Part shown: in pieces, positions 1 to 8,478 of the stretch
Layout: each line of letters starts with the position of its first letter
Position numbering within the stretch: the first letter of the stretch is position 1
Assembly: GCF_029846235.1 (NCBI RefSeq)
Contig: NZ_JARVWP010000010.1
Span: forward strand, 208,388-272,387
Reading direction: 5' to 3'
Length of the DNA stretch: 64,000 nt
Source: Bradyrhizobium sp. CER78
GTDB lineage: Bacteria > Pseudomonadota > Alphaproteobacteria > Rhizobiales > Xanthobacteraceae
Notes under the pieces: generated by a model
Databases searched by the model: none
What the model saw: only the letters and a program-made list of their open reading frames with translations
What the model was told of the DNA's origin: nothing
Translations under genes and position numbers: made by a program

Positions 1-1
1 C

Positions 2-895
2 TGGTCGGGACAGATGATGCAGGAGTTCTATAACGAGCTGCAGTCCGGCAAGGGACCTGTATTCCTGAAACTCAATCACCTGCACAGCGATACGATCGGC
101 AAGATCGAGGCGGTCTTGCATCAGGTCGAGCGGCCGTCACGGGGACGGTTCCACGAGAATCGCGGGACAAATTACCGCGAACGCATGATCGAGATGCATA
201 TTTCCGAGATCGGCTTCTGCTCTGGGCATAGTGCTTCGGGGGTCTATGTCGACGAATTTGCGCGTACCACGGTGCCGGGTCTCTATGCCGCCGGCGACAT
301 GGCAAGCGTCCCGCATAATTACATGCTCGGCGCCTTCACCAACGGGGCGGTGGCGGGCGAGCACGCGGCGGAAGTTGCAGCCAACATCGATCTCGCTGAC
401 TATGATGCCGCCGATGTCATTCGCGAGCAGCAACGCGTGCTGGCCGTGACACGACGGGAGGATGGCATCCCGCCAAACCAGCTCGAATACAAGACGCGAC
501 GCTTCGTGAATGACTATCTTCAGCCGCCGAAGGTGACCGCGAAGATGAAACTGGGCCAGGCGCGTTTCGCCGAAATCCGCGAGGATATGGAGAGCGCGAT
601 GGTGGTGCGTGACGCGCACGAACTGATGCGTTCACTGGAAGCCGCGTCGATCCTGGATTGTGCCGAAATGGCGGCGTTTGCTTCGCTGTTTCGTACCGAG
701 AGCCGTTGGGGGCTCTATCATCACCGCGTCGAATATCCCGAGAAGAATGATGACGACTGGTTCTGCCACAGCATCCTGCGCAAACGGGACGGACGGATGA
801 CCGCGGAGAAGCGGCCGGTCGCGCCCTATATTGTGCCAATCGACGAATCCGAGCGCTCGGCCTACGACCGCCAGCGCATCCGGCAGCACGCCTAG
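2..895 (+). CDS. FAD-dependent fumarate reductase/AprA-like flavoprotein, C-terminal part (5' truncated by window)
   Basis: The reading frame is open from base 2, so the N-terminus with the FAD Rossmann motif lies outside the window. The visible 297 residues include the flavoprotein signature GLYAAGDMA followed by a Gly/Ala-rich stretch (NGAVAGEHAA), typical of the second FAD-contacting segment of the succinate dehydrogenase/fumarate reductase/AprA superfamily. A helical C-terminal domain follows. Seventeen bases downstream begins a two-cluster ferredoxin like AprB. The pair suggests a flavoprotein that exchanges electrons with a ferredoxin subunit, probably in the cytoplasm. The substrate cannot be inferred. 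The family is clear; equivalence to adenylylsulfate reductase is not claimed. Confidence 0.85.
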   Translation, partial: WSGQMMQEFYNELQSGKGPVFLKLNHLHSDTIGKIEAVLHQVERPSRGRFHENRGTNYRERMIEMHISEIGFCSGHSASGVYVDEFARTTVPGLYAAGDMASVPHNYMLGAFTNGAVAGEHAAEVAANIDLADYDAADVIREQQRVLAVTRREDGIPPNQLEYKTRRFVNDYLQPPKVTAKMKLGQARFAEIREDMESAMVVRDAHELMRSLEAASILDCAEMAAFASLFRTESRWGLYHHRVEYPEKNDDDWFCHSILRKRDGRMTAEKRPVAPYIVPIDESERSAYDRQRIRQHA

Positions 896-912
896 AGAGA
901 AGCGGACGTCTC

Positions 913-1146
913 ATGCCAATTGCTCATACGCCAACCGCTGTTCCAGTTGTCGTCGACGAGGCCAAATGCATTGCGGACAAGGGGTGCACGGTCTGCGTCG
1001 ACGTCTGCCCGCTGGACGTGCTCAGGATCAGCGATCTCACCGGCAAGGCCTACATGAAATACGACGAGTGCTGGTACTGCATGCCCTGCGAGACTGATTG
1101 CCCGACCGGCGCCGTGACGGTCAACATTCCCTATCTGTTGCGCTGA
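913..1146 (+). CDS. Two-cluster 4Fe-4S ferredoxin, AprB-like
   Basis: This 77-aa protein has two cysteine sets: C-x5-C-x2-C-x3-CP near residues 17-32 and C-x2-C-x2-C-x3-CP near residues 54-66. That is enough for two [4Fe-4S] clusters. The spacing of the first set resembles the AprB subunit of dissimilatory APS reductases rather than a plain bacterial ferredoxin. It lies just after the flavoprotein and one base before the HEAT-repeat gene, so the three are almost certainly co-transcribed. Its likely role is electron transfer to or from the flavoprotein. Confidence 0.9.
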   Translation: MPIAHTPTAVPVVVDEAKCIADKGCTVCVDVCPLDVLRISDLTGKAYMKYDECWYCMPCETDCPTGAVTVNIPYLLR

Positions 1147-1147
1147 C

Positions 1148-2110
1148 ATGACCGTGTTCGAGCCGTTTGAGGCGTTCGGCGATCTCGAAGAGATTGCTGA
1201 GCGGCTAGCGAGTGAAGATCCATCGGTGCGCCGACTGGCGGTGCTTGACCTCGTGGAGACGTCGAGTGGTGAGGCGGTCCCGTTGCTGGCGGGTGCCATC
1301 CTCGACGTTGAACCGGTGGTGCGCCAGCAGGCCGCGCAAGCACTTGGCGAGTTTGACGGCATCGATGTTGCCAAGGCCCTGATCGGCGCCGTAGCCGACC
1401 CCGTCGCGGAGGTCGCCCGGGCGGCCGCTGACAGTCTTGCCGAACTCCGCGATCCAGAGGCGAGTGGCGTCCTCTTGCCGTTAGTCACTCACCCGGCCGC
1501 CTTTGTGCGTGCGGCAGTTTTTCGGGCATTGAAGGCACTCCAGGTCGATGCATCGCTCGGTCCCGCGATTACAGGGCTTGGTGACGACGACCCCGGCGTC
1601 CGTGTGCAGGCCGTGGGAGTGATCGGCTATCTCAAGAAGACCGAAACGCTGCCATCCTTGATCAGCGCAACGCGAGACAAATCTGCGGATGTCCGGCTTG
1701 CGGCCGTCAACGCGCTGTCGTTCGCTCGGAACGAGGTCGCCGCTCAGGCCGCAGCCGCCGCGCTCTCGGATCCGGAGTGGCAGGTCCGGGCTGCTGCGGC
1801 GGAAGCGATTGGGCGGATCGGTCAGGCGTCAGCCGCTGTCGCGCTGATTGCTTCGCTCGCCGACGGCTACTGGCAGGTTCGTCAAAAGGCATTGCAAAAT
1901 CTTGGCCGGTTGCGCGTTCGGGACGGGGTCGAAGCTATTGTTGCCTTCCTTGACGACGAGTTGCCTTCGTTGCGCAAGGATGCCGCCGCGGCGCTCGGCG
2001 ATATCGCCGATCAACGCTCGCGCGACGCCCTCACGCGGCATACTGGCGATGCAGATCCCGACGTTCGAAAGACCGTGATCTGGGCGCTTGGGCAGATTGG
2101 CGGCGGCTGA
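1148..2110 (+). CDS. HEAT-repeat (PBS-lyase-type) protein
   Basis: This 320-aa protein is built almost entirely of about ten helical repeats of roughly 30 residues. Each carries the DP-x-VR-x-AA-x-ALG pattern of HEAT/PBS-lyase-like repeats (for example DPEWQVRAAAAEAIG). No catalytic motif or signal peptide is visible. It starts one base after the ferredoxin stop, implying translational coupling. Such repeats usually act as protein-binding scaffolds, so an assembly or docking role for the flavoprotein-ferredoxin pair is a reasonable inference. Its stop codon directly abuts the stop of the convergent Crp/Fnr gene. Confidence 0.85.
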   Translation: MTVFEPFEAFGDLEEIAERLASEDPSVRRLAVLDLVETSSGEAVPLLAGAILDVEPVVRQQAAQALGEFDGIDVAKALIGAVADPVAEVARAAADSLAELRDPEASGVLLPLVTHPAAFVRAAVFRALKALQVDASLGPAITGLGDDDPGVRVQAVGVIGYLKKTETLPSLISATRDKSADVRLAAVNALSFARNEVAAQAAAAALSDPEWQVRAAAAEAIGRIGQASAAVALIASLADGYWQVRQKALQNLGRLRVRDGVEAIVAFLDDELPSLRKDAAAALGDIADQRSRDALTRHTGDADPDVRKTVIWALGQIGGG

Positions 2111-2950
2111 TTATTCCTTGAACAGGATGTTCTCGAGGAGATCGAGCCGCCTGATCCTTATGACGCCGTCCTCGATCGCGATGATACGCTTGGTCTGGAA
2201 CCGCTTCAGCATCATGGTGATCCACTGGCGGGTCGAGCCAACCATTGCGGCGATCTGGTCATGTGTCAGTTTTCGGTTGATGATGACTGTATCGCCGTCG
2301 GCGATTCCATAAAGCTCGGCGAGATTCAAGAGATACTGGGCGAGCCGCTCGATCACCGAGCGAGTTCCGAGCATCTGCGCCATCGACGAATAGCACTTGC
2401 CTTTGGCGATGAGCCCATCGATCAATGCCAGTGCGAAAGCCGGCACCCGGACCAGCAATCTTTGCAGCGCGGGGCTGGACAAAGCCGTGATCTCGCAGTC
2501 CTCCATTGCGACGCCAGACCACATGTGGGGTCCTCCGCCGGAGATCTCGGGGCCGCCAATGAAGTGGCCAGGCGTCCAGTAGGCGAGGGTGATCTCCCGG
2601 CCGGATGGGGCCGTGTAGTAGACGCGGACCTGCCCTCTCCTGATGATGTAAATGCCGCTGTGATGCTCCCCCTGGCTGAACACCACTTCGCCCTGCGCGG
2701 TGAAAACGGCACGTCCGGCGGCCAGGACCTGGGCCTTTTGTTCGGCGGACAAGCGATCCAGGAACTGCGCGCCGACGTTGAGGCCGTCGATGCTCTCGCT
2801 CATGAAGAAAGCGGAGTCGCTGGCCATTGCGCGCGGTCCGCTGGAGACAGGAAGACCATCCCTTGTTCGACAGCTACCGTCCAAGGAGAGGCCCGTCTGC
2901 ACCATTGCAGAACGGGAGTAACCTTCGGAAGCTTCCTTGATTGTGGTCAT
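2111..2950 (-). CDS. Crp/Fnr-family transcriptional regulator
   Basis: This 279-aa protein has a cyclic-nucleotide-binding-like beta-roll (about residues 70-155, with GEHHSGIYIIRRGQV) followed by a dimer helix. A C-terminal helix-turn-helix lies at about 226-268 (LTHDQIAAMVGSTRQWIT). The cysteines at 27, 152 and 186 do not form an Fnr-type cluster motif, so direct oxygen sensing through 4Fe-4S is unlikely. The first 40 residues are low in predicted structure, and an internal Met at residue 42 is an alternative start. It is divergent from the ABC operon at 3271 and convergent with the flavoprotein cluster, so it is the obvious candidate regulator of both. Confidence 0.88.
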   Translation of the reverse strand: MTTIKEASEGYSRSAMVQTGLSLDGSCRTRDGLPVSSGPRAMASDSAFFMSESIDGLNVGAQFLDRLSAEQKAQVLAAGRAVFTAQGEVVFSQGEHHSGIYIIRRGQVRVYYTAPSGREITLAYWTPGHFIGGPEISGGGPHMWSGVAMEDCEITALSSPALQRLLVRVPAFALALIDGLIAKGKCYSSMAQMLGTRSVIERLAQYLLNLAELYGIADGDTVIINRKLTHDQIAAMVGSTRQWITMMLKRFQTKRIIAIEDGVIRIRRLDLLENILFKE

Positions 2951-3270
2951 TGCGGTCCGGGTGTCCTGCGCTGTCGTCCCCTAGCTAAGTGTGAGGAGAT
3001 GGCGAAGTCCACTTCTTTGAATGTCCGGCAACGCACTTAGCAAAGCTGACGCGAGAATGACATTCCGCTGGAATGGATTTGCTGCCGATCCGCCTGGCAT
3101 GAGAAAATCATTTGAAGCGCTTGCAGCGTACCGCGATCGGAATCCGCCAGCGAATGACTCCTCCGACGCGATGCAAGTAATTGCTTCTGTTGCCGTGGTG
3201 TCGGCTCGATAGTCCGCTCCTGCGTTTTGCGGCGGCTGCCGGCCGCCGATCGATCGTTGGAGATAGGCCG
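2951..3270. other. Divergent intergenic region, Crp/Fnr regulator and ABC operon
   Basis: This 320-base gap separates the regulator's start from the binding-protein start and must hold both promoters. No convincing gene is present. The most distinctive element is the overlapping inverted repeat at 3055-3075. A classical TTGAT-N4-ATCAA Fnr/FixK box was looked for and not seen. Confidence 0.5.
3055..3075. promoter_or_regulatory. Overlapping inverted repeats, candidate regulator site
   Basis: GAATG-A-CATTC overlaps CATTCC-GCT-GGAATG, giving three alternating half-sites within 21 bases between divergent genes. The symmetry is perfect in both arms. Which protein binds it, if any, is unknown; the adjacent Crp/Fnr protein is the nearest candidate. 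Confidence 0.35.
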
Positions 3271-4698
3271 ATGCGTTCGCTTTCCTTTATGAAGACAGCA
3301 GCCACCGCCGCGCTTGCTCTATTTGGCCTAGCTGCGATAGCGCAGGCCGAAACCATCCGGGTCGCAGTCGGGACGCAGGACACCACCATCAATTGTGCGA
3401 CGGGCGGCTTATTGATTCGCGAGCTCAAGCTGCTGGAGAAGTTCCTGCCGCATGACGGCAAGTACAAGGATGTGACCTACGACATCCAATGGAAGAACTT
3501 CACCAGCGGCGCGCCGCTGACCAATGAAATGGTGGCCGGCAAGCTGGACTTTGGCGCGATGGCGGATTTTCCGGGTTCGCTCAACGGAGTGGCGTTCCAG
3601 AAGGCGGGCCGCCGGAGCCTCTTCATCAGTGTCCTGTCCGGCAGCACGAAGGGCAGCGGCAACGGCATCGTAGTGCCCTCGAACTCTCCGGTTCAGTCGA
3701 TCAAGGATCTCAAGGGCAAGACGATCTCCGTGCCCTTCGCATCGACGTCGCATGGCATGCTTCTGCGCGCCATCGAGGCCGAGGGCTGGAACCCGGAGAC
3801 CGACGTCCACATCATTACCCAGGCGCCTGAAGTCGCCGGTCCTGCGCTTCAGGCCAACAAGATCGAGGCGCACGCCGATTTCGTGCCGTTTGCGGAACTG
3901 TTCCCCTGGCGCGGATTTGCCCGCAAGATCTTTGATGGTTCGCAAGCCAATGCGCCGACGTTTCACGGCGCATTGGTCGATGCCGACTACGCGGAAAAGT
4001 ATCCGGAGATCGTCGTTGCCTACCTGCGCGCCGCACTCGAGGCGGATCGCTTGATCGCGAACGAGCCGGAGAAATACAGCGACCTGATCGCCAAGGTGAC
4101 GGGCATCGAGGCGGAAGTCGTCTATCTGTTCCATGGACCGCTCGGCCTGCAAACCCGCGACGTGACCTGGAAGCCCGAATATCGTCAGGCGGTGGCCACC
4201 TCGATCAAGACACTGAAGCTGTTGAAGCGCGCCGATAGCGACCTCGACATCAATCAGTTCGTGACCGACAAATACATCCGGGCGGCTGTTGCGGAAGCTG
4301 GCGGTGACTACGAAGCGCGGCTGAAGAGCTACGACCAGCTTGGGCTGAAGGCCCAAGATGCGACGACCGGCGCCAAGATCGCGGATTTCAGTCGGTTCGC
4401 CCAGATTTGGGTCAAGGATGAGCCGCTCGTTCAGCACTTTAGTTCATCGGAAGGCGCTTTGACGGCTCTTGCAGCCTTGGAGAAGCAAGGCAAGGCGATT
4501 CGCGTCATCTATGCCCAGGATCGCGAGACCGGCATCAAGCTGTTCGCAAATCAGGCATGGTTTGTACGGTCGCCAAAGGGGGAGCTCAGTGCGTTCCTGC
4601 TGAAGGATGGGGCGGAAAGGTGGTCGAAGGCGCATGGTGGCGTAGTGGTGGACTATGCCGGCGCGCGGGAATCGCTCGTCGCGAGCCGGGGAGAATGA
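3271..4698 (+). CDS. NitT/TauT-type ABC substrate-binding protein with NosL-like C-terminal extension
   Basis: The ATG at 3271 is preceded by GGAG and opens a good Sec signal peptide ending AIAQA. A TTG 30 codons upstream is less likely. Residues of about 30-370 form a periplasmic binding fold of the nitrate/taurine/sulfonate class (SAT/NMT1-like). At 475 aa it is over 100 residues longer than most relatives. The last 84 residues (about 392-475) contain DRETGIKLFANQAWFVR and, later, AHGGVVVDY. This pattern is reminiscent of the copper-binding NosL accessory family, although NosL's N-terminal cysteine motif is absent. The gene overlaps the permease by ATGA. The ligand is unknown. Confidence 0.85.
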   Translation: MRSLSFMKTAATAALALFGLAAIAQAETIRVAVGTQDTTINCATGGLLIRELKLLEKFLPHDGKYKDVTYDIQWKNFTSGAPLTNEMVAGKLDFGAMADFPGSLNGVAFQKAGRRSLFISVLSGSTKGSGNGIVVPSNSPVQSIKDLKGKTISVPFASTSHGMLLRAIEAEGWNPETDVHIITQAPEVAGPALQANKIEAHADFVPFAELFPWRGFARKIFDGSQANAPTFHGALVDADYAEKYPEIVVAYLRAALEADRLIANEPEKYSDLIAKVTGIEAEVVYLFHGPLGLQTRDVTWKPEYRQAVATSIKTLKLLKRADSDLDINQFVTDKYIRAAVAEAGGDYEARLKSYDQLGLKAQDATTGAKIADFSRFAQIWVKDEPLVQHFSSSEGALTALAALEKQGKAIRVIYAQDRETGIKLFANQAWFVRSPKGELSAFLLKDGAERWSKAHGGVVVDYAGARESLVASRGE

Positions 4699-5498
4699 CA
4701 GCCACACGCACCGCCGGCCAGGTGCCGTGGGCACGCTGGCTGGTTCGGGGTCTCTCGATCGTTGCTTGCATCGTGCTGTGGCAGCTCGCCTCAGCTGCGC
4801 ACCTGAGCCTCGGCTTCGTCACATTCCGCAATGTGCCACCACCGACCGAAGTCTTGCAGTCCGCGATCGTGCTGCTCAAGTCGCCCAAGTTACTGGCGCA
4901 TGTCGGCAGCAGCCTCTGGAGGGTATTTGCGGGATACGGAGCAGCGGTCCTGTTGGGAATTGGCTTCGGCTTTGCGATCGGCCGCTCGCGCGCCGCGAGT
5001 GACCTGTTGCTGCCGCCGCTCGAGCTGTTGCGGCCGATCCCCGCGGTGGCCTGGATACCTCTCTCGATCCTGATCTTTCCGTCGTCGGAAATGTCGATGA
5101 TCTTCATCACCTTCATCGGTGCGTTGTTTCCTATTATTCTCAACACCGTGCATGGCGTTGCGAATATCGACCGCCGGCTGGTTGCCTCCGCGCGCAGTCT
5201 TGGCGGTACGCCTGCCGCCATTCTCCGTGAGATCGTGCTGCCCGGCGCTGCGCCGAGCATCGTTACCGGGCTCGCCATCGGCATGGGCACATCGTGGTTC
5301 TGCCTCGTTACCGCGGAGATGATTTCCGGCCAATTTGGCATCGGCTACTATACGTGGGAGGCTTACACGCTTCAGAATTATGCCGATATCATCGTCGGCA
5401 TGCTCGTGATCGGCCTGCTTGGCATGGGCAGCAGCTGGCTCCTGACGACGTTGGGACATTACCTGATGCCGTGGCGACAGCCGGCGGCCGCACGATGA
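4695..5498 (+). CDS. ABC transporter permease, NitT/TauT (SsuC/TauC) type
   Basis: This 267-aa integral membrane protein has several hydrophobic segments. It also has the inner-membrane component signature around SARSLGGTPAAILREIVLPGAAP, the coupling (EAA) loop that contacts the ATPase. Its start overlaps the binding-protein stop (ATGA), and its own stop overlaps the ATPase start in the same way. The three genes therefore form a tightly coupled importer operon. Confidence 0.92.
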   Translation: MTATRTAGQVPWARWLVRGLSIVACIVLWQLASAAHLSLGFVTFRNVPPPTEVLQSAIVLLKSPKLLAHVGSSLWRVFAGYGAAVLLGIGFGFAIGRSRAASDLLLPPLELLRPIPAVAWIPLSILIFPSSEMSMIFITFIGALFPIILNTVHGVANIDRRLVASARSLGGTPAAILREIVLPGAAPSIVTGLAIGMGTSWFCLVTAEMISGQFGIGYYTWEAYTLQNYADIIVGMLVIGLLGMGSSWLLTTLGHYLMPWRQPAAAR

Positions 5499-6331
5499 AT
5501 ATTCGGATATCTGATGTTTCGACGAGATCTGTCGGGCGCATCGGCATCGAGCGCATATCGATCTCGCTCGGGGATGGTGCCGACGCCTTTGAGGCTGTCC
5601 GTGATCTCGATTTTGCAATCGCGCCAGGTGAACTGGTTTGCGTGCTCGGCCCATCCGGTTGCGGCAAGTCCACCCTGCTCGGTGCCTTGGCAGGCCACCT
5701 GCCGGTAACGCGCGGGCGCTTGACGGTGGATGACCAGGCGGTGCTCGGTCCGAGTCCGGATCGCGGAATCGTATTTCAGCAACATACGCTGTTCCCGTGG
5801 AAGCGTGTTCGCGACAATGTCGCGTTCGGTCCGAAGATGCGTGGTGTTGGCAGGAGCGCGCGGTACCAGGCCGCTGACGAGATGCTGCGGTTGGTCGGCC
5901 TCGACGGCTTCGAGCACTTCTATCCTTCGCAACTCTCCGGCGGGATGCAGCAGCGTGTCGAGATCGCGCGCGTTCTGATCAACCGACCACGCGTGCTCTT
6001 GATGGACGAGCCGTTCGGTGCGTTGGACGCGCAAACTCGCAGCATGATGCAGGAGGTTCTGCTCGACATCTGGACGAGAATCCCAACAACGACCATCTTC
6101 GTGACGCATGATATCGAGGAGGCACTGTTTCTTGCGGACCGCGTCATTGTCATGAGCGCCAGACCGGGTCGGGTCATCGAGGATATCCGCCTCCCGTTCG
6201 GACGGCCGCGCCGGGCCGAGCTTGTCACCGAGCCGGATTTTGTGCGTCTGAAGCGCCGGATCCTCGATCTTCTCAGACCGCCGGATAGCCCGGAGCCGCT
6301 GGCCAGGTTGAGCCCGCTTTGGATCAGGTAG
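5495..6331 (+). CDS. ABC transporter ATP-binding protein, NitT/TauT (SsuB/TauB) type
   Basis: This 278-aa nucleotide-binding domain has Walker A GPSGCGKST near residue 60, the signature LSGGMQQRVEIAR, Walker B VLLMDEPFGALDA and a switch histidine in FVTHDIEEA. It starts within the permease stop (ATGA) and ends the operon. The C-terminus is of ordinary length, without an extra regulatory domain. It powers import of the unknown substrate bound by the NosL-extended binding protein. Confidence 0.95.
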   Translation: MNIRISDVSTRSVGRIGIERISISLGDGADAFEAVRDLDFAIAPGELVCVLGPSGCGKSTLLGALAGHLPVTRGRLTVDDQAVLGPSPDRGIVFQQHTLFPWKRVRDNVAFGPKMRGVGRSARYQAADEMLRLVGLDGFEHFYPSQLSGGMQQRVEIARVLINRPRVLLMDEPFGALDAQTRSMMQEVLLDIWTRIPTTTIFVTHDIEEALFLADRVIVMSARPGRVIEDIRLPFGRPRRAELVTEPDFVRLKRRILDLLRPPDSPEPLARLSPLWIR

Positions 6332-6405
6332 GGATGAGTGAGAGATTCCCTTAGCGTCGCTAGCAGGCTCGCGTGGCCGCCGTTCGTTCTGGCGGGCGCC
6401 AGCAG

Positions 6406-7797
6406 CTAGAGCCGGACCCGCTCGAGCTCTGCTCGACGAGAGCCGGTCGGTTCGGCGAGCCGGGCGGCGAGAGCGGCACACTGGTTGCGGATATCGGGAA
6501 TCGCGATGATCTCCCAGAACGCCGCCCGCGTCAGCGGGCCCACAGCAAAGAGTCGTTGCGAGACCTCGCCATCGCGGTCGATAATGGCACAGTTGCGATC
6601 CGTCTCAATGCCGATGCAGAGCGGGTCGACGCGCGCCAGGCCGCGGTCGAACAGGCCGCGTACCGCCGGATTTGGCGTGGCGCGCGGATCCTTGACGATG
6701 CCGGTGCAATCGACGACCGCGCCCGCGTGCATGTTGAGGATCCTGGTATCGCCGCGCCGGCGATAGTGGATGCGGGCTCCATCGTCGGTTGGCGCGACGC
6801 TGATGACCTTGGCTGCCAACAGGCTAAGCTGCCCTGCATAGATTGCTTGAGAGATGCGGGCCTCGACCTCCGGCGCCATCCGGTGCCGATGCACATCCCA
6901 CCAGGCGCGGGCGTGTTCGAGGAAGCGGCGTTTGGACGCCTCCGGAAGCTCGTGCCACAGCCGCTGAGTGTAGGGCCGCAAGCCGTCGATCACGCCACGC
7001 CAGTCACCCCCCTCGGCCGCATTCCGCGCGATGCGGCTACGGAGCCAGTGGAGCAGCTTGCTGATGCTGGCGCCAAACGGCACATCGGCTTCGTCAATGC
7101 GCTGGGCATCGACGCGCCGATGCGGCTTTGCAAGCAGGCCGCGCCGCGACATCGCGATGATCGGCCCTCGATGCCCGTCGCGCAACAGCGACAGCACGTA
7201 GTCGATCATGGTCAGTCCCGTGCCAAGGAGCAGGACTGTCGCATCGGCATCAACCGGCGCGGCCGACGGCGGCGCCCACGGATCCGAATAACCCGCGCGG
7301 CTGGCGCGCATGTCATGTCCGGTCGCAAGAACGGCGGCATCGCCGGCCAGCGATTGACCATCGTCAAGCGTGACCGTCACCCCGGCTTGGCCTTCGTTGA
7401 TATCGACACAAGTCCCACGAACGATGGAAAGGCGCTCCACGTCTGCCGGATCGGACGTGTGCTGTTCGAGCAAGCTCGCGATGTAGTCGCCATAGATGCG
7501 TCGCGGCACGAAACAATAGGGATCCGGACAATGGGGAACATCGCGCTCGCGCGAGCTAAGCCAGCCCCAGAAATGATCAGGCTGGTCCGGCAGCGCACTC
7601 ATGTTGGCGACGCGCACATTGAGCAGATGATCGGGATTGCCGGTGTGATAGGCGATGCCACGGCCGATATCCGGGCGCTGCTCGATCAGGGTGATGCGGA
7701 GATCGCGGGGAGGTTGATGCAACAGCTGATAGGCCAGCAGCACGCCGCTGGCGCCACCACCGATGATGATCATGTGCCGCCTACGGAGGCCCGCCAT
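6406..7797 (-). CDS. FAD/NAD(P)-binding protein (FAD-NAD(P)-binding, HpyO-like family)
   Basis: The chosen ATG at 7797 follows a GGAG; a GTG 10 codons upstream is possible. Near the start is a dinucleotide-binding motif, IIGGGASGVLLAYQL. A later LATGHD segment and a second glycine-rich region (LLLGTGLTMID) match the family of FAD-dependent proteins with a Thr-Gly motif, often annotated as 'FAD/NAD(P)-binding protein' or hydroxyacylglutathione hydrolase-like. The 463-aa length is normal. It is convergent with the ABC operon and has no obvious partner. The substrate is unknown. Confidence 0.85.
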   Translation of the reverse strand: MAGLRRRHMIIIGGGASGVLLAYQLLHQPPRDLRITLIEQRPDIGRGIAYHTGNPDHLLNVRVANMSALPDQPDHFWGWLSSRERDVPHCPDPYCFVPRRIYGDYIASLLEQHTSDPADVERLSIVRGTCVDINEGQAGVTVTLDDGQSLAGDAAVLATGHDMRASRAGYSDPWAPPSAAPVDADATVLLLGTGLTMIDYVLSLLRDGHRGPIIAMSRRGLLAKPHRRVDAQRIDEADVPFGASISKLLHWLRSRIARNAAEGGDWRGVIDGLRPYTQRLWHELPEASKRRFLEHARAWWDVHRHRMAPEVEARISQAIYAGQLSLLAAKVISVAPTDDGARIHYRRRGDTRILNMHAGAVVDCTGIVKDPRATPNPAVRGLFDRGLARVDPLCIGIETDRNCAIIDRDGEVSQRLFAVGPLTRAAFWEIIAIPDIRNQCAALAARLAEPTGSRRAELERVRL

Positions 7798-7965
7798 GCC
7801 GCCACTCCACTGATCGGCAGACCACACCAGGCGTGCGACGCCGGCAATTCATGCCCTTGAATACATGTCGATACGCGACGTCAGGGGCAGGGATGGAGCG
7901 CTGACGCCAAAACCTCAGGAAAGCCGTCCGCTTTACTCAGCGGGATCGATACGGCGAGAAGGTCG

Positions 7966-8109
7966 CTAGCCGTGAGGGCCGAAAAAGAAGAACTCGTACG
8001 GGTCTTCGCTCTCATCGGTTCGATCATGTCGCGCAAGCTTGCGACATTTTGCCTGGAACCGTTGAACCGTTCCACTGAGGGAATGAAGCCAGGAAGATAT
8101 CCGACGCAT
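7966..8109 (-). CDS. Probable small protein, 47 aa
   Basis: The ATG at 8109 is preceded by AAGGAGG four bases upstream, the strongest ribosome-binding site in this intergenic region. The product begins MRRISSWLHSLSGTVQRF, with a basic amphipathic N-terminal half, and ends with an acidic patch and an aromatic tail (DPYEFFFFGPHG). The same frame stays open further upstream, but only this start has a ribosome site. No domain is recognised. It lies upstream of, and co-directional with, the FAD/NAD(P)-binding gene, separated by 168 bases. Confidence 0.5.
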   Translation of the reverse strand: MRRISSWLHSLSGTVQRFQAKCRKLARHDRTDESEDPYEFFFFGPHG

Positions 8110-8478
8110 AGACCCTCCTTCGCACCTAGAGCTCGCTGCTAACGATATCATGCTTTCGCGCCGCTTGCGTTTGAATGTCGACGGTGAGCGCAAGTTTGAA
8201 AACGATGAGCTGTTCTGCGCCGCTTCTGAAGAGAGTAATTGTCTTGATGAAGTCACGGCTGAAATCTCATTCCCCATGCATCGGCCGCAATCGCCGCGAA
8301 CGCTGGGGTTCCTCCGCTTCGCGGCGATGAAGCGTTGCCTGGTGGCTTCGGCGGTGCATCTGAGTTGCACGCGCTCACGGCAAGATGACCGAGCGGTCGA
8401 TTGCCGGGGCGTGTCACGCTGATATGGTCAGCGCGGGCGGATGCTTCGCCGCAACTCGTTGTCCGCAGGAGCCGGTTC
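8110..8478. other. Intergenic region without convincing gene
   Basis: About 370 bases precede the quinone oxidoreductase gene. Overlapping ORFs exist on both strands, but none has a ribosome site or recognisable product. It presumably holds the divergent promoters of the oxidoreductase and the 47-aa gene. No clear inverted repeat or terminator was found. Confidence 0.4.

Noticed and set aside
6373..7860. 495-aa plus-strand frame opposite the FAD/NAD(P)-binding gene
   Set aside because: No Rossmann or other motif, and the opposite strand has them.
8150..8422. 90-aa plus-strand frame in the spacer before the quinone oxidoreductase
   Set aside because: No ribosome site and no recognisable product.
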